Source: Treponema sp.
GTDB taxonomy: Bacteria > Spirochaetota > Spirochaetia > Treponematales > Treponemataceae
Reading direction: 5' to 3'
Assembly: GCA_017446265.1 (NCBI GenBank)
Contig: JAFSRD010000042.1
Location: 1 to 57,938, forward strand
DNA: 57,938 bases
Shown: one piece after another, positions 48,591-57,004 of the stretch
How positions within the stretch are numbered: position 1 is the first letter of the stretch
Layout: each line of letters starts with the position of its first letter
Program-made: the position numbers and the translations under genes
Notes under the pieces: model-generated
Told to the model about the DNA's origin: nothing
Databases searched by the model: none
Seen by the model: the letters and a program-made list of their open reading frames with translations, nothing else

Positions 48591-49580
48591 ATGAAAACTG
48601 CAATTTTTAGAATCATTTTTGCGTTATGCGTTTCGGGAATGCTTTTTGCTATGGGCGAAAAAGATGTGGAAACTGAAAAATCTGTGACGTTAAAGCTCGG
48701 CTTTCAGGCAAATACATCTTCAAAAGAATATGTTGCTGCAGAACGATTTGCAGAAGAAGTGAAAGCGCTTTCAGAAGGAACTGTCAGCGTCCAAATTTTT
48801 GCTGGCGGTCAGTTGGGCGATGATAGATCCATGCTTGAGCAAGTTGCTGCGGGTGCGCTCGACTTGGTGTATGCGGAAACAGGGCGTTTTGGCTTGTGGG
48901 TTGAAGAAGCTGAAATTTTCGGCTATCCGTTTGCGTTTAATGATTTTGCCCATCTGGAGCGGACGCTTGCTTCAGATTACGGAAAATCACTCCATGCAAA
49001 ATTTCTTGCAAAAGGGTGGCGTATTCTTGCTACTGGATATAATGGCACGCGCCAAACTACATCAAACCGCCCTATCAATTCAATTGCAGATATGAAAGGC
49101 ATGAAACTTCGTGTTCCGAACGCTGCGGCAAACTTGAATTTTGCAAAGTATGCAGGAGCTGCACCAACGCCGATGGCATTTGCTGAAGTGTATCTTGCAC
49201 TCAAGACAAACGCTGTGGACGGACAGGAGAATCCGCTCTCGACTATTGATGCGCAAAAATTTTATGAAGTCCAAAAATTTTGCGCGCTCACCGGACATAT
49301 TTTGAATGACAATAATATTGTTATGAGTGAAGCAGTGTACAAAAAAATGAGCAGGCAGCAGCAGCAGGCGGTTATGGAAGCTGCACGACGAGCGCAAGCA
49401 TATCAGACGCAACTTTTTACAGAAGATGAAAGCCGTTTGATTGAAGTGTTTAAGTCAAAGGGTATGATTGTCACTGCTCCCGATAAAACTCCGTTCCGCA
49501 GTGCATGCAAACCGATGTATGACGAATACGTGGCAAAGTACGGTGTCGCTGCCATAGATGCCATCAACGCGGCGCAGTAG
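48591..49580 (+). CDS. dctP: TRAP transporter substrate-binding protein DctP
   Basis: A 329-residue periplasmic binding protein with a signal peptide (MKTAIFRIIFALCVSGMLFA). The DctP signature is GYNGTRQTTSNRPINSIADM and KGMKLRVPN, whose Arg binds the ligand carboxylate. QENPLSTIDAQKFYEVQKF is also typical. It is the first gene of a dctPQM operon. Substrate class is a carboxylate; the TRQTTSNRPI stretch resembles sialate-type SiaP, but the exact ligand is unknown. The start at 48591 has TGGAG upstream. Confidence 0.9.
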   Translation: MKTAIFRIIFALCVSGMLFAMGEKDVETEKSVTLKLGFQANTSSKEYVAAERFAEEVKALSEGTVSVQIFAGGQLGDDRSMLEQVAAGALDLVYAETGRFGLWVEEAEIFGYPFAFNDFAHLERTLASDYGKSLHAKFLAKGWRILATGYNGTRQTTSNRPINSIADMKGMKLRVPNAAANLNFAKYAGAAPTPMAFAEVYLALKTNAVDGQENPLSTIDAQKFYEVQKFCALTGHILNDNNIVMSEAVYKKMSRQQQQAVMEAARRAQAYQTQLFTEDESRLIEVFKSKGMIVTAPDKTPFRSACKPMYDEYVAKYGVAAIDAINAAQ

Positions 49581-49646
49581 CGCGATGCAGCATCGGATAT
49601 GCCATAACGGAGCGAGTAAATAAGTTTTCTGTTGGCAGGCGTTCAC

Positions 49647-50120
49647 ATGATAAAGAAATTGGAATATTTTGAGCGGGTGCTTTCTGTTGTACTTTTTTTA
49701 GTAATACTCGCAATCCTGCTATGGCAAATATTTACCCGTAAAATACTGGGGGCGCCTGCTATGTGGTGCGATGAGCTTGCCCGCCTGCTGTTCGTTTATC
49801 TTGGCGCTATCAGCTGTCATCTGGCGCAACGCGACAACATTCACGTGCGTATCGACGTGCTGCTGGTTGCAGTCGGCGAGCGTTTTCGCCTTGCTGTTGA
49901 GTTTGCAATCAATGCGGTGATGTCAGGCATTTTCATATGGATTGCAGCAGTTGGCAGCGCTATTGTCAGGCGGACGGGGTCAAAAGATATGCTGGTGACG
50001 CTGCATATTTCAGTTGGCGTGCTGAATGCCGCACTGATACTGCTCGGCGTGCTCATGGCTGTAGAACTCATTGCCCAGTTGTTCAACATTATTCATAAAA
50101 AAGAGGTTGTCCGCGCATGA
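49647..50120 (+). CDS. dctQ: TRAP transporter small membrane subunit DctQ
   Basis: A 157-residue integral membrane protein with four hydrophobic segments. The DctQ mark is WQIFTRKILGAPAMWCDELARLLF, then HLAQRDNIHVRID. It bridges the binding protein and the large channel subunit. The start at 49647 follows GGCAGG; the stop overlaps dctM by four bases. Confidence 0.88.
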   Translation: MIKKLEYFERVLSVVLFLVILAILLWQIFTRKILGAPAMWCDELARLLFVYLGAISCHLAQRDNIHVRIDVLLVAVGERFRLAVEFAINAVMSGIFIWIAAVGSAIVRRTGSKDMLVTLHISVGVLNAALILLGVLMAVELIAQLFNIIHKKEVVRA

Positions 50121-51403
50121 GCATGCTGTTTGTTTTTTTGCTATGGTTTATCTTGTTGTTTCTCGGCGTGCATGTCGGTTATTCATTGATAATTGTGTCG
50201 CTTGTGTTCTTTGCGGCAACAGGCAACATGCTGCTGCTCCCGTTTGCGCTTAAAGAGATGCTTGCGGGAATTAATAATTTTACACTCCTTGCCGTTCCGT
50301 TTTTTGTTCTTGCTGGAAATCTTATGAATGGCGGCGGCGTTACAAACCGCATATTCCGTTTTGCGCGGGCAATGATTGGTCACCGCAAAGGAGGTCTTGC
50401 CCATGTAAATGTCATGGCATCTTTGATTTTTTCAGGAATGAGCGGTTCCGCACTTGCTGATGCAGGCGGACTCGGCCAACTTGAAATCAAAAGCATGCGT
50501 GATGCAGGTTATGACGACGGTTTTGCAGGGGGCATCACCGCAGCGAGTTGCATCATCGGTCCGCTTATACCGCCGTCAACGCCGCTTATCATTTATGCAG
50601 TTGTAGCTGATCAGTCTGTCGAAAAACTGTTTATGGCAGGATTTTTACCGGGACTGTTGGTGACGCTCATGCTCATGCTCATGTGTTCAATTCTGGCACA
50701 TAGACGCAATTATCCTGCCGAACCGAAATGCACTGCAAAAGAGCGTTGGAATGCGTTTCGCGATTCTGTTTGGGCATTGCTGACCCCTGTTTTCATTTTG
50801 CTCGGTATTTTTTCAGGCATCGTTACCCCGACCGAAGCTGCTGTCGTTGCTGCCGCATACACGACGGTGCTGGGTTTTTTTGTGTACAAAGAGCTCACGC
50901 TGAAAAAATTCTTTTTGCTCGTGCTTGAAAGTGTCAAAACGACGGGAACAATTGTCATGATGATTCTCGGCGTTACGTTGTTCGGCTGGATTATTGCGCG
51001 CGAGCAAATGCCGTTGCGTGTCGCAGCGTTTTTTATGAAATTTGCATCCAACCCGATAACGCTTATGCTGATGATAAATGTGCTGCTGCTGTTTTTGGGA
51101 ACAGTCATAGATGCGCTGCCGTTGCTTATCATTCTCGTACCGATACTGCTGCCTGCTGTAGTTTCTGCCGGCATACACCCGATACATTTTGGCGTTGTCG
51201 TCATATTCAACTTGATGATAGGTATTTTGACGCCGCCTATGGGAACGGCATTGTTTGTCGTGTCGCGGGTAGGAAATATGCCATTCAAAACACTTGTAAA
51301 AGGTGTGGTGCCATTTTTAATTCCGTTGCTTATAACGCTAGCGCTGCTTTCAGTTTTTCCAAAGATAACGCTGCTGCTTCCGACATTGCTCGGCGGCTTG
51401 TAA
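50117..51403 (+). CDS. dctM: TRAP transporter large membrane subunit DctM
   Basis: A 428-residue membrane protein with about 12 hydrophobic segments. It carries the family motifs FFVLAGNLMNGGGVTNRIF, MSGSALADAGGLGQLEI and ITAASCIIGPLIPPSTPLII. It forms the Na+-driven transport channel with DctQ. Coupled to dctQ by ATGA overlap and convergent with marR 64 bp downstream. Confidence 0.92.
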   Translation: MSMLFVFLLWFILLFLGVHVGYSLIIVSLVFFAATGNMLLLPFALKEMLAGINNFTLLAVPFFVLAGNLMNGGGVTNRIFRFARAMIGHRKGGLAHVNVMASLIFSGMSGSALADAGGLGQLEIKSMRDAGYDDGFAGGITAASCIIGPLIPPSTPLIIYAVVADQSVEKLFMAGFLPGLLVTLMLMLMCSILAHRRNYPAEPKCTAKERWNAFRDSVWALLTPVFILLGIFSGIVTPTEAAVVAAAYTTVLGFFVYKELTLKKFFLLVLESVKTTGTIVMMILGVTLFGWIIAREQMPLRVAAFFMKFASNPITLMLMINVLLLFLGTVIDALPLLIILVPILLPAVVSAGIHPIHFGVVVIFNLMIGILTPPMGTALFVVSRVGNMPFKTLVKGVVPFLIPLLITLALLSVFPKITLLLPTLLGGL

Positions 51404-51467
51404 AAATGTTGTCAATGCGGAATACGCCTTGCATGAGCTGCGCAATAAAACAGCTGAGCATGCTGCT

Positions 51468-51926
51468 TTAAATCAGTGCAGTTGCGCATGTGGACGAGTC
51501 GAAATTGTTGAGGATGCGCGCCAGGTATGTGCTCATCTCTTTTTGTTCGACTTTTGTAAAGCCCTTATAAAAAATTTTTAATAAATTTTCTGAAAGCGCG
51601 GCAGTCATTTTATTGTACTTTTTTCCTTTTTTTGTGAGCGATACGAGTTTGCTTCGTGCATCATCAGGGGAAGGAATTATTTGTATAAATCCTGTCTTTT
51701 CAAGCTTGCGCACTAAAACAGTTGTCGTTGACTTGTCTCTATTTATGCGCGTTGCAAGTTCTTTCATGGTAATGGCATTTTGCAGCGAAAGTTGAAATAA
51801 AATAAATCCGTGCGATGAAGCAAAATTTGGCAAGCCTTTTTCAGCGAGTTTTGTTGTAAGAAAGTCTGAAGCTTGTGAATGAATGCGCGAGAGCAGCGAC
51901 ATGCTTTGCCGTATATCTGATTTCAT
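51468..51926 (-). CDS. MarR-family transcriptional regulator
   Basis: A 152-residue winged-helix regulator. The recognition helix and wing are MKELATRINRDKSTTTVLVR followed by KLEKTGFIQIIPSPDDARSK, the MarR hallmark with the DxRxK wing. The start at 51926 is chosen because TATAAT (51939-51934) occupies the next upstream ATG at 51935, leaving a leaderless start. The ligand and targets are unknown. The neighbouring TRAP operon or the divergent membrane protein could be regulated by it. Confidence 0.88.
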   Translation of the reverse strand: MKSDIRQSMSLLSRIHSQASDFLTTKLAEKGLPNFASSHGFILFQLSLQNAITMKELATRINRDKSTTTVLVRKLEKTGFIQIIPSPDDARSKLVSLTKKGKKYNKMTAALSENLLKIFYKGFTKVEQKEMSTYLARILNNFDSSTCATALI

Positions 51927-51933
51927 AATTGCC

Positions 51934-51962
51934 ATTATACAACTTGTTGCTTCTGAAATCAA
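51934..51962 (-). promoter_or_regulatory. marR-type gene promoter, leaderless geometry
   Basis: Read leftward, TTGATT (51962-51957), a 17-bp spacer and TATAAT (51939-51934). The ATG at 51926 is seven bases after the -10 box. Confidence 0.75.
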
Positions 51963-51981
51963 ATAGGAGTACAATGAAAAC

Positions 51982-52767
51982 ATGTATTTATTTTTTATTA
52001 AGAAGAATTTTTTTGACGGCTGGGACAATATGCTTTTGCTCTTTATCGTGAACCTTGTCATGCTTGCCGCTGTTGCAGTGCTGCTGACGCTCATCTATGC
52101 GGTGCGAAATGTCATGCCGCTTGTAATTGCGCTTATAGTTGCTTCGGGAATGATTATGTCGCTTTTTGTATTTGCATTTGGCTATTCGGCTGCAAACATT
52201 GCAAATTTTGAAAGCGCGCATATTGCAGATTATTTTAAAGCTATTCCGCGATGCATTAAAGACGCGCTTTTTTTCGGCATGCTGCTCGGAGCTATTGCCG
52301 CAGCATCGTATGTGTGCATCCCGTTTTATTTTGCCCAACAGTCGATGATAGGCGTATTTTTAGGCGCCATGTTTACGTGGCTTGTTGTCTTTACGCTGCT
52401 CGCGCTCCAGTGGTTTGTAGCGTTGCGCTCGCTGTTGCACGACAATTTTAAAAAGTGCCTCAAAAAATGCTTTCTCATCTTTTTTGACAACGTTGGGTTT
52501 TCAGTATTCATGGTGTTCTATACTGCTGTGCTTGTTGCCATAAGTGTATTTACCATGGGCACGATTCCGTCTGCTTCTGGCATTACGCTTGCGCGAGTCA
52601 ATGCGTTGCGCTTGCGTCTGTACAAGTACGACTACCTTGACGCACATCGTGAACTGACGGCCGCAAAAGAGCGACGGCGCATTCCGTGGGATGAACTGTT
52701 GCGTGATGACAAAGAGCTTGCCGGCTCGCGCTCGTTCAAGTCGTTCATCTTTCCGTGGAAAGATTGA
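51982..52767 (+). CDS. Hypothetical integral membrane protein
   Basis: A 261-residue protein with about five or six hydrophobic segments between residues 18 and 195 and a charged C-terminal tail (AHRELTAAKERRRIPWDELL). The pattern KAIPRCIKDALFFGMLLGAI recurs in a second KKCLKKCFLIFFDN stretch, hinting at an internal pseudo-repeat of amphipathic loop plus helix. The style resembles YesL/DUF624-like proteins, but no confident family is assigned. It lies divergently from the MarR gene and upstream of the flaA pair. Confidence 0.7.
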   Translation: MYLFFIKKNFFDGWDNMLLLFIVNLVMLAAVAVLLTLIYAVRNVMPLVIALIVASGMIMSLFVFAFGYSAANIANFESAHIADYFKAIPRCIKDALFFGMLLGAIAAASYVCIPFYFAQQSMIGVFLGAMFTWLVVFTLLALQWFVALRSLLHDNFKKCLKKCFLIFFDNVGFSVFMVFYTAVLVAISVFTMGTIPSASGITLARVNALRLRLYKYDYLDAHRELTAAKERRRIPWDELLRDDKELAGSRSFKSFIFPWKD

Positions 52768-52784
52768 TGGGAAAGCTGTATCAT

Positions 52785-52813
52785 TTGACAAATGACTAGC
52801 ATCAAAATATAAT
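52785..52813 (+). promoter_or_regulatory. Consensus sigma-70 promoter of the flaA operon
   Basis: TTGACA (52785-52790), a 17-bp spacer and TATAAT (52808-52813), a perfect consensus pair. A second TATAAT at 52844-52849 has a poor -35, and TCCGATAA at 52866-52873 resembles a sigma-28 -10 box without a good partner. Confidence 0.85.
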
Positions 52814-52888
52814 GAAACTGATGTAGGGTACCCCTAAAAATGCTATAATCAAATTCGCGGAAGTGTCCGATAATTGAATATGGCAGTC

Positions 52889-52906
52889 CGTCTTGAACGG
52901 ACAATT
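52889..52906 (+). repeat. Leader hairpin of the flaA operon
   Basis: GTCCGT pairs with ACGGAC around CTTGA, about 28 bp upstream of the flaA start. It could protect the mRNA end or bind a regulator. Confidence 0.5.
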
Positions 52907-52933
52907 CCCTATGGATATTTATAGGAGTTTTGC

Positions 52934-53686
52934 ATGAAAAAGGGCGTAGTAGTCTTTATTAATGTTGTGCTGCTTTTGCTGTTGTGCATGCCCGCGTTCA
53001 GTCAAACTGCGCAGCAAACGCAACGGAGCGTCGAGACGTTTATTGTTGACAAATTCGACGGTGGAAGCGAGTGGTCGTGGGAAGTAGCTGCAAGTCGCTA
53101 TATTGCCGACGGCTATCCAAAGCAGGGGTTCTTTGAAGGCATCCCGAGTTCGCTCAAATATTTACGCGGCAAAGAGGAGAGCGACCCGCAAGTGCTCGGC
53201 GTTCAAGTTGCATTCAATCGCAAAGGCGACAACTGGTTTGAAATATATCCGGTAAAAGACGGCGAACCGTATGAAATCCCATTTATAGGCACGGTACGCC
53301 AAATTGATTTCTGGGTATGGGGCGCAAATTATTTATATTATCTTGACATCATGGTGCGCGATGCAGAGGGGCGCGTCCACATGTTCCCAGTATGCAACAT
53401 GCTGTTCGACGGTTGGCGCAATGTTGCTGTGAATATTCCCGGCTGGATTCGGCAGCATTCACGTCTGAGCACAGGTTCTGACTCAATGTATTTTCTGGGT
53501 TTCCGCATAAGGACAAATCCCGATGAATATGTAGACCAGTTCACTGTTTTCTTTGACCAGATGAAGTATACGACAGATTCACTTGCGTATATCTTTGACG
53601 GTTATGAACTCAAAGGTGCCGAGTTTGAAGATGGGGGCGGTTCATCGTCAAGCAACTCATCATCAAGAGCTTCGGAGGGCAAGTAA
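52934..53686 (+). CDS. flaA: Flagellar filament outer layer (sheath) protein FlaA
   Basis: A 250-residue exported protein that coats the periplasmic flagellar filament of spirochaetes. The signal peptide runs to about residue 24 (MPAFSQ). Family-typical segments are FIVDKFDGGSEWSWEVAASR, VRQIDFWVWGANYLYYLDIM and DGWRNVAVNIPGW, ending with a Ser-rich low-complexity tail. ATAGGAG precedes the ATG. The second flaA-type gene starts immediately after its stop, showing co-translation. Confidence 0.93.
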   Translation: MKKGVVVFINVVLLLLLCMPAFSQTAQQTQRSVETFIVDKFDGGSEWSWEVAASRYIADGYPKQGFFEGIPSSLKYLRGKEESDPQVLGVQVAFNRKGDNWFEIYPVKDGEPYEIPFIGTVRQIDFWVWGANYLYYLDIMVRDAEGRVHMFPVCNMLFDGWRNVAVNIPGWIRQHSRLSTGSDSMYFLGFRIRTNPDEYVDQFTVFFDQMKYTTDSLAYIFDGYELKGAEFEDGGGSSSSNSSSRASEGK

Positions 53687-54409
53687 ATGAAAAAGTATAT
53701 TTTTGCAGTTGTTTTAGCAAGTGTCGCTTGTGTGTTCTCGTTTGCGCAAAACTCGTATATTGCAGAGCCTAATCCTGAAATAATTGGTGCAGATTCTGCT
53801 GCTATGGCGTTGCGCGAAATTAACATAGACAAATTCGAGCGCGAAGGTTCGTGGAATGTTTCCATCTCTGCTGACTACGGCATTATAACTGCGCGTCTCT
53901 TTGACGGCAATCCGCTTATGAAGGCTGTGCTTGAAGAAGACGAGGGCAACGAAGATGAAGACAGAACAGTGCTCGGTGTTAAAGTGCAGTTTTTCCGACG
54001 CGGTGTAAATGAGTTTTATATCATGTCTACACGTCCGCAGCCTGTTGAGGGAATCGTAAAAACTATTTCGCTGTGGGTGTGCGGGCGCAATCAGGACCAT
54101 AATTTGTCTGTGCTCGTGCAGGACATGTTCGGCCGCAACTATGAGTTGTATATGGGCAGTCTCGGATTCAACGGTTGGAAAAAACTGACTGCTGTTGTTC
54201 CGCCTTCTCCAGACGGAGAGCATGGCATTGTACAGCAGAGCGCGTATTACAACAATCGTCCTGGCTTGCGCATTGTCGGTTTTAGGGTAGATTGCAATCC
54301 CATGCTTGCGCGCGGCTCATACTACTTGTACTTTGACGCGCTCCGCGTTGTGACAGACTTGTACGACCTCGAGTATCACGACGAGGACGATATGTCTGAT
54401 AACTGGTAA
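53687..54409 (+). CDS. Second FlaA-family flagellar sheath protein
   Basis: A 240-residue paralogue of the upstream FlaA with signal peptide MKKYIFAVVLASVACVFSFA. It shares the fold markers NIDKFEREGSWNVSISADYG, TISLWVCGRNQDHNLSVLVQ and FNGWKKLTAVVP. Treponemes usually have tandem flaA-like genes of this kind. The ATG directly abuts the previous stop, and its Shine-Dalgarno sequence lies in the flaA coding end (GGAGGGCAAG). A strong terminator follows. Confidence 0.9.
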   Translation: MKKYIFAVVLASVACVFSFAQNSYIAEPNPEIIGADSAAMALREINIDKFEREGSWNVSISADYGIITARLFDGNPLMKAVLEEDEGNEDEDRTVLGVKVQFFRRGVNEFYIMSTRPQPVEGIVKTISLWVCGRNQDHNLSVLVQDMFGRNYELYMGSLGFNGWKKLTAVVPPSPDGEHGIVQQSAYYNNRPGLRIVGFRVDCNPMLARGSYYLYFDALRVVTDLYDLEYHDEDDMSDNW

Positions 54410-54445
54410 TTTTTGCAAAATTCTGATAACATAAATAAAGCTAGC

Positions 54446-54491
54446 AGGCTGTCAAAAAGTATCATTCTGAAACTTTTGGACGGCCTTTTTT
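54446..54491 (+). terminator. Terminator of the flaA operon
   Basis: AGGCTGTC and AAAAGT pair with ACTTTT and GGACGGCCT (one mismatch) around an 11-base loop, followed by TTTTTT. Confidence 0.85.
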
Positions 54492-54558
54492 AATGTTTGC
54501 CATTGTGCTGTATGAGCAATGATCAAAGCATGACAAATACATGCGAAGGCAATTATGT

Positions 54559-55518
54559 ATGGATACGCAGAAATTTGGGGTTGAGGAAAAAGTTCCGAAC
54601 AATTGCGTGTTTGGGCAGGAAATAGATATAACGGCTCTGTATCTTACGATTATTAATAATCTTCAAGATGGCATTTATTTTGTTGACACAAACCGTAAAA
54701 TTCTTTTTTGGAACAAAGCTGCTGAAAGAATAACCGGCTATTCAGCGGAGGAAATTGTCGGAAAGTGCTGCGAAGATTCTTTGCTCAATCATATTGATGA
54801 AGAAGGCAGGCCGCTGTGCACAATGAGTTGTCCGCTTTTTGCAAGCATTTGCGATTGTACCCAGCATCAGGACCATGTGTTTGTGCGTCATAAAGAAGGG
54901 TACCGTATTCCGATTTTTGTAAATATTTTTCCAATGCAAGTTGACGGGAAAGTGATAGGAGCGATTGAAATTTTTACAAAACGTTCTCCGCTCGTTTATG
55001 ACGGCAATCTTGTCGAAAGACTCTCTGAAATTGCGATGCATGACTCGCTAACGCAGCTTGCAAACAGGCGTTATCTTGAAAGTTTTATACAATATAAGTT
55101 TGATGAATACAAACGCTTTGGAACTATTTTTGCAGTTTTGTTTGCCGATATAGACGACTTCCGCTATTTTAACAACAACTACGGTCATGAAGTTGGCGAT
55201 AACGTACTCCTCAATATTGCAAAAAGCCTCAAACAGAATATGCGGCGCGGCGATTTGATAGGCAGGTGGGGCGGAGAGGAATTTGTTGGCGTATACTCGC
55301 TCGTCAAGGAAGAAGACGCGCCTGCGCTTGCCGAAAAATTTCGTCAGCTTGTGCTGAACACAAGCGTTACGATGAATGGTGCGCAAATAGGTGTGTCCAT
55401 ATCGGTGGGAATCACTGTCGTGCGCCAAAACGACACAATGTCTTCAATAATCAACAGAGCCGACTCACTCATGTACTCTGCAAAAGAATCGGGAAAAAAC
55501 CGTGTCAATGTTGGATAG
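54559..55518 (+). CDS. PAS-domain diguanylate cyclase
   Basis: A 319-residue cytoplasmic protein that makes c-di-GMP. A PAS domain (about 28-140) is followed by a GGDEF domain whose active site is GGEEF at 238-242 (RWGGEEF); the inhibitory I-site RxxD (RRGD, 229-232) is five residues upstream. The PAS domain carries a Cys cluster (CCEDSLL, LCTMSCPLFASICDC), so redox or metal sensing is possible. GAAGG lies nine bases before the chosen ATG. Placed just after the flaA operon, in keeping with a motility role. Confidence 0.9.
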   Translation: MDTQKFGVEEKVPNNCVFGQEIDITALYLTIINNLQDGIYFVDTNRKILFWNKAAERITGYSAEEIVGKCCEDSLLNHIDEEGRPLCTMSCPLFASICDCTQHQDHVFVRHKEGYRIPIFVNIFPMQVDGKVIGAIEIFTKRSPLVYDGNLVERLSEIAMHDSLTQLANRRYLESFIQYKFDEYKRFGTIFAVLFADIDDFRYFNNNYGHEVGDNVLLNIAKSLKQNMRRGDLIGRWGGEEFVGVYSLVKEEDAPALAEKFRQLVLNTSVTMNGAQIGVSISVGITVVRQNDTMSSIINRADSLMYSAKESGKNRVNVG

Positions 55519-55605
55519 CCTGCTTGCATGGAATTCAGTTTTTGCAGTACAGCTTCTGCAAAAGAGCAGTGACAGGGAAACGCTGATGCGATTTGCACTT
55601 TGCCC

Positions 55606-55633
55606 TTGACTAATCGTTTCATGTCGATATATT
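55606..55633 (+). promoter_or_regulatory. pnrA promoter
   Basis: TTGACT (55606-55611), a 16-bp spacer and TATATT (55628-55633). A second TATAAT (55638-55643) has a poor -35. A small TGGC-GAAA-GCCA hairpin and AAGGAG follow. Confidence 0.6.
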
Positions 55634-55684
55634 ATTTTATAATACCATATTGTGGCGAAAGCCAAATTATATAAGGAGTTCAAG

Positions 55685-56761
55685 ATGAAGAAAATTTTTG
55701 CGATTTTGATTGGATTGTGTGCAGCAACGCTCGCATTTGCGACAGGAACAAATGATGCAGCGTCGGGGAAAACGCTCCGTGTTGGCATGGTTACCGATGC
55801 AGGAACAATTGACGACAAATCATTCAATCAGGGCACGTGGGAAGGTATTTTGCGCGCACAAAAAGATATGGGCATTTCGTGCAAGTATCTCAAGCCTGCG
55901 GGTACGACAGAAGCAGATTACCTCAAAGAAATCAGCAACCTTGCAGATGCAGGCTATCAAATGATTATCTGCCCCGGATTCAAATTTGAGACGGCTGTTT
56001 TTGCCGCACAGGACAGATATCCGAATATCAAGTTCGTCATCCTCGATGGACAGCCGCACAGCGCAGATTACGCTACGTACAGGACAGGCTCCAACGTAGC
56101 CGCCATTTCGTGGCTTGAAAATGAGTCGGCATTTATTGCTGGTGTCGCTGCAGCTGTCCACGTAAAGGAAGGCGAGTTTGGCTTTATCGGCGGCATGGAA
56201 ATTCCTGCTGTCCAAAAATTCAACTGGGGCTGGCAGCAGGGCATTAAATATGCAAACGAGCACTTCGGTACAAAAATTACTATTCAGGCAAAAAACGTTG
56301 TGTATCAAGGTACTTTCTCTGACGTAGCGGCAGGTCAGCAACTTGCTGCCACAATGTTTGACAATGGTGTAAAAGTGATTCACGCGGCAGCTGGTGGCGT
56401 TGGCGTTGGCGTTATCAACGAGGCAAAGACGCGCCGCTCAACGGGCAAAGACGTATGGGTTGTTGGCGTAGACGTAGACCAGTATAACGACGGCATGATG
56501 CCAAATGGCAAGAGCGCAGTGCTCACCTCTGCAATGAAATTCCTTGACCGCGCTTCTTACGACATGATTAAAGCGGCGCTTGAAGGCACATTCCCCGGCG
56601 GAAAAGAGCTTGAGTTCACCGCAAAAAATGACGGCGTTGGCATTCCTGTCCAAAATCCGAACCTCTCTGCAGAAGCGCAACGCCGTGCAAATGAAGCGTT
56701 TGAGGCAATAAAATCTGGCAAGGTGACCGTTGCTGCTACTGTTGATGGATTAATTAAATAA
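55685..56761 (+). CDS. pnrA: PnrA/TmpC-like purine nucleoside-binding protein
   Basis: A 358-residue BMP-family periplasmic binding protein, similar in layout to Treponema pallidum TmpC/PnrA. Markers are GMVTDAGTIDDKSFNQGTWE, GFIGGMEIPAVQKFNWGWQQ, AAGGVGVGVINEAKTRR and VVGVDVDQYNDGMM, regions that contact the nucleoside in that family. It has a cleavable signal (MKKIFAILIGLCAATLAFAT) without a standard lipobox. It stands alone, with its own promoter and terminator, so the membrane partner is encoded elsewhere. It differs from the RfuA-like BMP at 47411. Confidence 0.85.
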   Translation: MKKIFAILIGLCAATLAFATGTNDAASGKTLRVGMVTDAGTIDDKSFNQGTWEGILRAQKDMGISCKYLKPAGTTEADYLKEISNLADAGYQMIICPGFKFETAVFAAQDRYPNIKFVILDGQPHSADYATYRTGSNVAAISWLENESAFIAGVAAAVHVKEGEFGFIGGMEIPAVQKFNWGWQQGIKYANEHFGTKITIQAKNVVYQGTFSDVAAGQQLAATMFDNGVKVIHAAAGGVGVGVINEAKTRRSTGKDVWVVGVDVDQYNDGMMPNGKSAVLTSAMKFLDRASYDMIKAALEGTFPGGKELEFTAKNDGVGIPVQNPNLSAEAQRRANEAFEAIKSGKVTVAATVDGLIK

Positions 56762-56767
56762 TTACCT

Positions 56768-56795
56768 TTGTTCTGAAACTGAGGTTTCAGAACAA
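56768..56795 (+). terminator. pnrA terminator
   Basis: TTGTTCTGAAAC pairs perfectly with GTTTCAGAACAA around TGAG, followed by a weak T-run (GTTTGTTT). Confidence 0.75.
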
Positions 56796-56811
56796 GTTTG
56801 TTTGTGCAGCT

Positions 56812-56871
56812 GGTTTACTATTCCAATGCTTGCATCGTAAAAGGATATTAAACCAGACTGCAACACCATTG
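56812..56871. repeat. Dispersed repeat family 2, copy 2
   Basis: GGTTTACTATTCC, TGCTTGCATCG, AAGG and ACCAGACTGCAACACC occur in the same order as at 40488-40552. CTGGTTTA also pairs with TAAACCAG inside it. Confidence 0.6.
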
Positions 56872-56889
56872 CAAATGCTGCACAGTGCA

Positions 56890-56918
56890 TTGACATGACG
56901 CGACCGATAGTGTATACT
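56890..56918 (+). promoter_or_regulatory. tRNA-Val promoter
   Basis: TTGACA (56890-56895), a 17-bp spacer and TATACT (56913-56918), twelve bases before the tRNA. Confidence 0.8.
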
Positions 56919-56930
56919 TAAAAAACATTT

Positions 56931-57004
56931 GGACAATTAGCTCAGCTGGTTAGAGTACTTGGTTTACACCCAAGGTGTCGGGGGTTCGAATCCCTCATTG
57001 TCCA
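56931..57004 (+). tRNA. tRNA-Val(UAC)
   Basis: The acceptor GGACAAT pairs with ATTGTCC. The anticodon arm is CTTGG, loop TTTACAC, CCAAG, with anticodon TAC. The T arm is GGGGGTTCGAATCCCTC. CCA is not encoded. Its last ten bases overlap the truB 3' end on the other strand. Confidence 0.96.

Noticed and set aside
55606..55684. Purine riboswitch ahead of pnrA
   Set aside because: The nucleoside-binding product made this plausible, but the conserved purine-aptamer loop sequences are absent; only a small GAAA-capped hairpin is present.
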